64,000 bases of DNA from Blastobasis lacticolella. Taxonomy: Eukaryota > Arthropoda > Insecta > Lepidoptera > Blastobasidae. The DNA lies in NCBI GenBank assembly GCA_905147135.1, contig LR990049.1:6527428-6591427 (forward strand), read 5' to 3'. The notes under the pieces were generated by a model. That model did no database searches. It was given only the letters and a program-made list of their open reading frames with translations, and was not told the origin of the DNA. Positions within the stretch are counted from its first letter, which is position 1. Every line of letters begins with the position of its first letter. Below are positions 60,636 through 64,000 of the stretch, piece by piece. A program made the translations under genes and the position numbers.

Positions 60636-60765
60636 ACTTATCTGTGAAATGGCAAAATTAAGAACTACAGCTGCCAGGTTGAGATGTCATCTGATTGTCA
60701 GCGCCTATGGTGTTTTCCTAGTTTCAAGTGCGACAGTGGCGACAAATGTCAGTTCACAGATAAGT
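60636..60765. repeat. Inverted repeat with 13-bp perfect arms
   Basis: ACTTATCTGTGAA (60636-60648) and TTCACAGATAAGT (60753-60765) pair perfectly, 104 bp apart. Several TGTCA/TGACA motifs lie within and beside it. It may be a small MITE. Confidence 0.55.
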
Positions 60766-62464
60766 CAGCTCACGACTTAGACCTGTCATTTCATATAAAG
60801 TTGTCATGTTGACTGCTGTCACAATCATGCGACACGGCCGGACTTGTAAAAACCGTAAAAACCAGAAATCCATGGCGACGTGACTGTTTTGTAGGAAATG
60901 ACAGGTATACTGTCGAGAACTTTTGTTTTTTAGATGTTATCTTCTTTCGTTGGCAGTACTGTCCTTACTATACTCCTTCCCAAAACCGTCCGTCCACGTC
61001 TTACATCGTTTGTAAACTTCTGTCATTCAGAGATTCCGCTAACCAAACTGCATACGTGGTTCTCATATACTGATTTCACAAAAAACTTAACCAACCGTTT
61101 AATATACCTCAGTCGCGGATAGAATAAAATGGATATTCATTAAAAGATAACTATCTAAGTCCTTACATTACTGGCAGCTATTTACAAACTTTGTTCTACT
61201 GCTAATGAGTCGTTAAGAGGGGTTTGATTTATCTCAGTGCATTATTTGGATAGATCATTTTTAGAGTTAAGATTAAAAATACAATAAGCTCTGTTAAGAT
61301 AAGTTGGTACGCATTACCTAGTTTAGGCTCCTGTCTCTCATTCAAATATTTATAATCTATACAAAAAGAAATGTAGGTATAGTTTAAAGTGATTTGAGTA
61401 AGAGAAAATAAATACTTTATTATTTATTTATTTTAGATAAATAATAATTAGAAAGCGGTATCCCAGAAACCTTTTTCATTTAGCGGATTAGAATACTTGT
61501 TAACTTTTCACTTATTCCGTACTAAACGTCCCATTAAAGATAACAAGCTCATCATTGCGATTTGAAGAACTCGAGATGGAGACAGATTATCAAACTCGCG
61601 GCTAAGTACGGGGGCGGCGTAGGCCCCGGCCGAGCAGGGTTGCCAACTGAAAGAAAAAAAAACAGATTATTGGACTAGGAACTTGCTAGGAACAGGCTGC
61701 TGTTAAGCGGCACTAGGAAACTTGCTACTTGTGTGAGCGAAAATGTTTAAAAATGCTACAGCTCGGACATCGTAATAGATTGCCAGAGAGGTGACCGCAG
61801 ATATAATGTATTACATTTTGTATATACGGTACCAAGCAGCTTTTGCGTGGTGCAAGTTCACTTTCGTCGATTGTCAAATGATTTTGACGGAATTGCTGTA
61901 TTAGGTACCTACTTTAGAGCAGCTACAATTGTTCCCCAAACTAATCAATTCCGCGAAGTTATAATTTCAGTAAGAAAAAGGACATTTAAAACGGAATATA
62001 ACTTTTAAGTAATACGCCGTAGTTATGAAACTCGTAATTTATAGTTTTAATTGTCAAAAATAAACTAACAATAAATCATTGTACACATATTTTAAAAATC
62101 ATTATCATTACTTTTTTAAATAAATTAATGATTAATAAATAATGTTCAAATTTTATTGTGTAAATAAATGGGTAAAAGTCTTAGACAACCCTTGTCGTTA
62201 TAATTTGCGAGGTTACGCCTAAGTCCCTGCTAATAAGGATCATCACTGAAGGAAGAATTAAGGAAGCATTTGTTTTGATGTTCTCCGGAACACCGCGTCT
62301 TTACATAAACAGCTACGGATAATTGAAATTGTTGTTTGCGTTGTTACTGGGACTTCTTGCGACTGTTTTTCGTAAGAGGAGGAACAATACGGTGTATCTT
62401 GATTAACGAGTATTGAAATTATAATTAATTCACTTTATAGTGTAGAAATAGGTACCTGTATCTT

Positions 62465-62560
62465 GTGGAGAGTATGGCCATACTTCCCGTTTTTGTGGGA
62501 GAGGCCCTAAGTCCTGCAATGGACTGTTAGATATGGGCTGTGATGATGATGATAATCTAC
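62465..62560 (+). mobile_element. TGA-tailed family repeat, 3' end
   Basis: GTTTTTGTGGGAGAGGCCCT, GTCCTGCAATGGACTGTTAG and a tail TGTGATGATGATGATAAT. Confidence 0.75.
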
Positions 62561-63449
62561 GCAATAAACAAACACCTCTGACGCAGCTGTTTATCTGTCT
62601 GATTGAAAAAGGGTACTTATGGACTTTCAAGAATTGATAATGATTTGCAATGAAGATTTAGAACATAGTCAGCACCGATAGCCTAGCCAAGCGTCTAATA
62701 CAAGATGTCAATTCGCTCCACCATTTCTTGAATTGACAAAAGTCACTATAGCAAACTTTTCTGCCAAGCAAAAATAAACTCTACTTTTTAATATCATCGT
62801 ATCACGATTAGTGTCTCACGTAGACACTTTACGTAGTTAACAAGGTAACCGTTCTCTGCAGGCCCAAATCTCCATTACAAAAGGGCGCATTTTGTCTCGC
62901 GCGCGATGAGCACCTGCCTCACACTCGGGATCTCCATACATAATAAATTTAATTGAATCGCCGTCTCATCCGCGCTCCGCTCCCTTATTATATTCCCCGA
63001 ATATCCGCCTTGTTGCGAGCGTTCGGGGCCGCCTCCTCCGACTTGAGCCCGAAGAGGGTTAAAAGGAGTTTTAGATGTACGAACGCTTTTGATCTTATTA
63101 ATACCATAAAATAATGCTTCATAATCTTATTAAACGCGAGGTTAGCGCTCGTAGCGCCCTTCCCGGGGCTTAACCGCGCCGCGATTTCAATTTGCCGTTC
63201 CGTTCCACCGATGGCTGCGTAGCGGCTTGAGGATTGCGTGAGCTACAGCGACAATTTTGATCTCAAATCGGAACTTGGCATGTGATGACAATGTTTCGAT
63301 GTTGGTGTGACCAGTGGCGGCGGCCGGCAGTGAACTCGTTTTATGTCGTAGACCATTAAAATTAGACAGGATCTCAATCCCGCCTTCTAGGTTTGGGGAT
63401 ATATAGCTCCTCTGTTTTCCAAGGATATTCGTATTTCACGAATAAGAGC

Positions 63450-63665
63450 GTCGGTGGCCGGGCGGTTGTGTATCCGACTCGTAAGCGAGGGGTACCGGGT
63501 TCGAATCCCGCTGCGGCCATGTACCAATGAGTCTTTCTGAGTTTTCTAAGTGATGTACATTAGTTGAATTCTAATGATCGCCAAATCTTGGATCATGGTC
63601 AAGGCGGACCCCGGGCTCTCGTTCTCGAGAGCACAACCGGGACATTAACGCCAAGATGATGATGA
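63450..63665 (+). mobile_element. tRNA-derived SINE, family B, internally deleted
   Basis: The head is complete (TCGGTGGCCGGGCGG and box B GGTTCGAATCC), followed by GCCATGTACCAATGAG and TGATGTACATTAGTTGAAT. It then jumps straight to CCAAATCTTGGATCATGGTC and the end ACGCCAAGATGATGATGAT. About 150 bp of the body present at 22925-23070 are missing. Confidence 0.88.
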
Positions 63666-64000
63666 TTCATGATTCAGTAATGCTTTATACGGGCTCTTCA
63701 TGGTGGTGGATGATTTTATGGTGGAGCCACATCATTGTATTTTTCAGCATCCTGCACCAACAATTTAACATTTAGAGCTTCGCTATAACAAACAATGCGC
63801 CACAATGAATTATCCCGCTCTGTCAGAATTCAAAATCGGCTGATAAAAGAGCAGCAAAAGTCAAAACTTGTTTGAAGCGTACAAATTGAAGTTGCAAGTC
63901 CCCGCGAAGTTCGCGCAAATGAGCCAAAGGAACTGCCGACCGGCAGATAATCAAACACCTCGCAGAAGTTGGAGCTAAACGCCAGATGAACTCGGCTCTA

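Larger units (their letters stand above)
58371..64000 (+). other. dve: Start of dve intron 4, runs off the window
   Basis: I found no exon that continues the CUTL domain. The interval holds repeats at 58780-58885 and 59520-59640 (end piece of the TGA-tailed family) and those listed separately. A GC-richer unrecognised stretch lies at 62870-63260. AT-rich stretches with nothing recognised are 59650-60230 and 60930-62450. Confidence 0.7.

Overview
The window looks like nuclear DNA of a moth or butterfly (Lepidoptera). It is AT-rich and gene-poor, and full of old interspersed repeats of lepidopteran type: two tRNA-derived SINE families, 3' ends of non-LTR retrotransposons, RTE-like 3' ends with (TGA)n tails, a dead mariner and small foldback elements. 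The species cannot be told from the sequence. No bacterial-style operons, rRNA genes, CRISPR arrays or intact transposon genes were seen.

The only gene I can support is on the + strand: the 5' part of the insect SATB-family homeobox gene dve (defective proventriculus). Three exons are secure or likely: 27684-27885 (low-complexity N-terminal part), 57607-57795 (first part of the ULD oligomerisation domain) and 58120-58370 (rest of ULD and start of the CUTL domain). Their splice phases fit (0 in, 1 out; 1 in, 1 out; 1 in, 0 out) and the joined frame has no stop. The rest of CUTL and the homeodomain are not in the window and must lie beyond 64000. Two possible 5' starts fit the phase-0 entry of exon 27684: a TATA/initiator promoter with a short coding first exon at 13599-13676, and a 38-nt microexon at 2378-2415 that would follow an exon further upstream.

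Layout: 1-13.5 kb is upstream or first-intron sequence with GC-richer patches, a 52-bp identical direct repeat and scattered repeats. 13.6-27.7 kb is an intron that includes a cluster of GGATTA sites, a palindromic foldback element and a SINE nested in a mariner with a clean 16-bp target duplication. 27.9-57.6 kb is a ~30-kb intron with many repeats, two TIR foldback elements, an 81-bp duplication, paired octamer sites and a second GGATTA/TAATCC cluster. After a short 324-bp intron, 58.4-64 kb is the beginning of another long intron.

Biological reading: a developmental transcription factor gene with few small exons in large introns that probably hold its enhancers. Dve has a lysine-50 homeodomain in flies, and such proteins, like Otd, bind TAATCC, so the two site clusters are the best regulatory candidates. 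I saw no convincing new type of biological system. The most useful new points are the alternative 5' exons, the site clusters, the datable nested insertion and the unexplained duplications.
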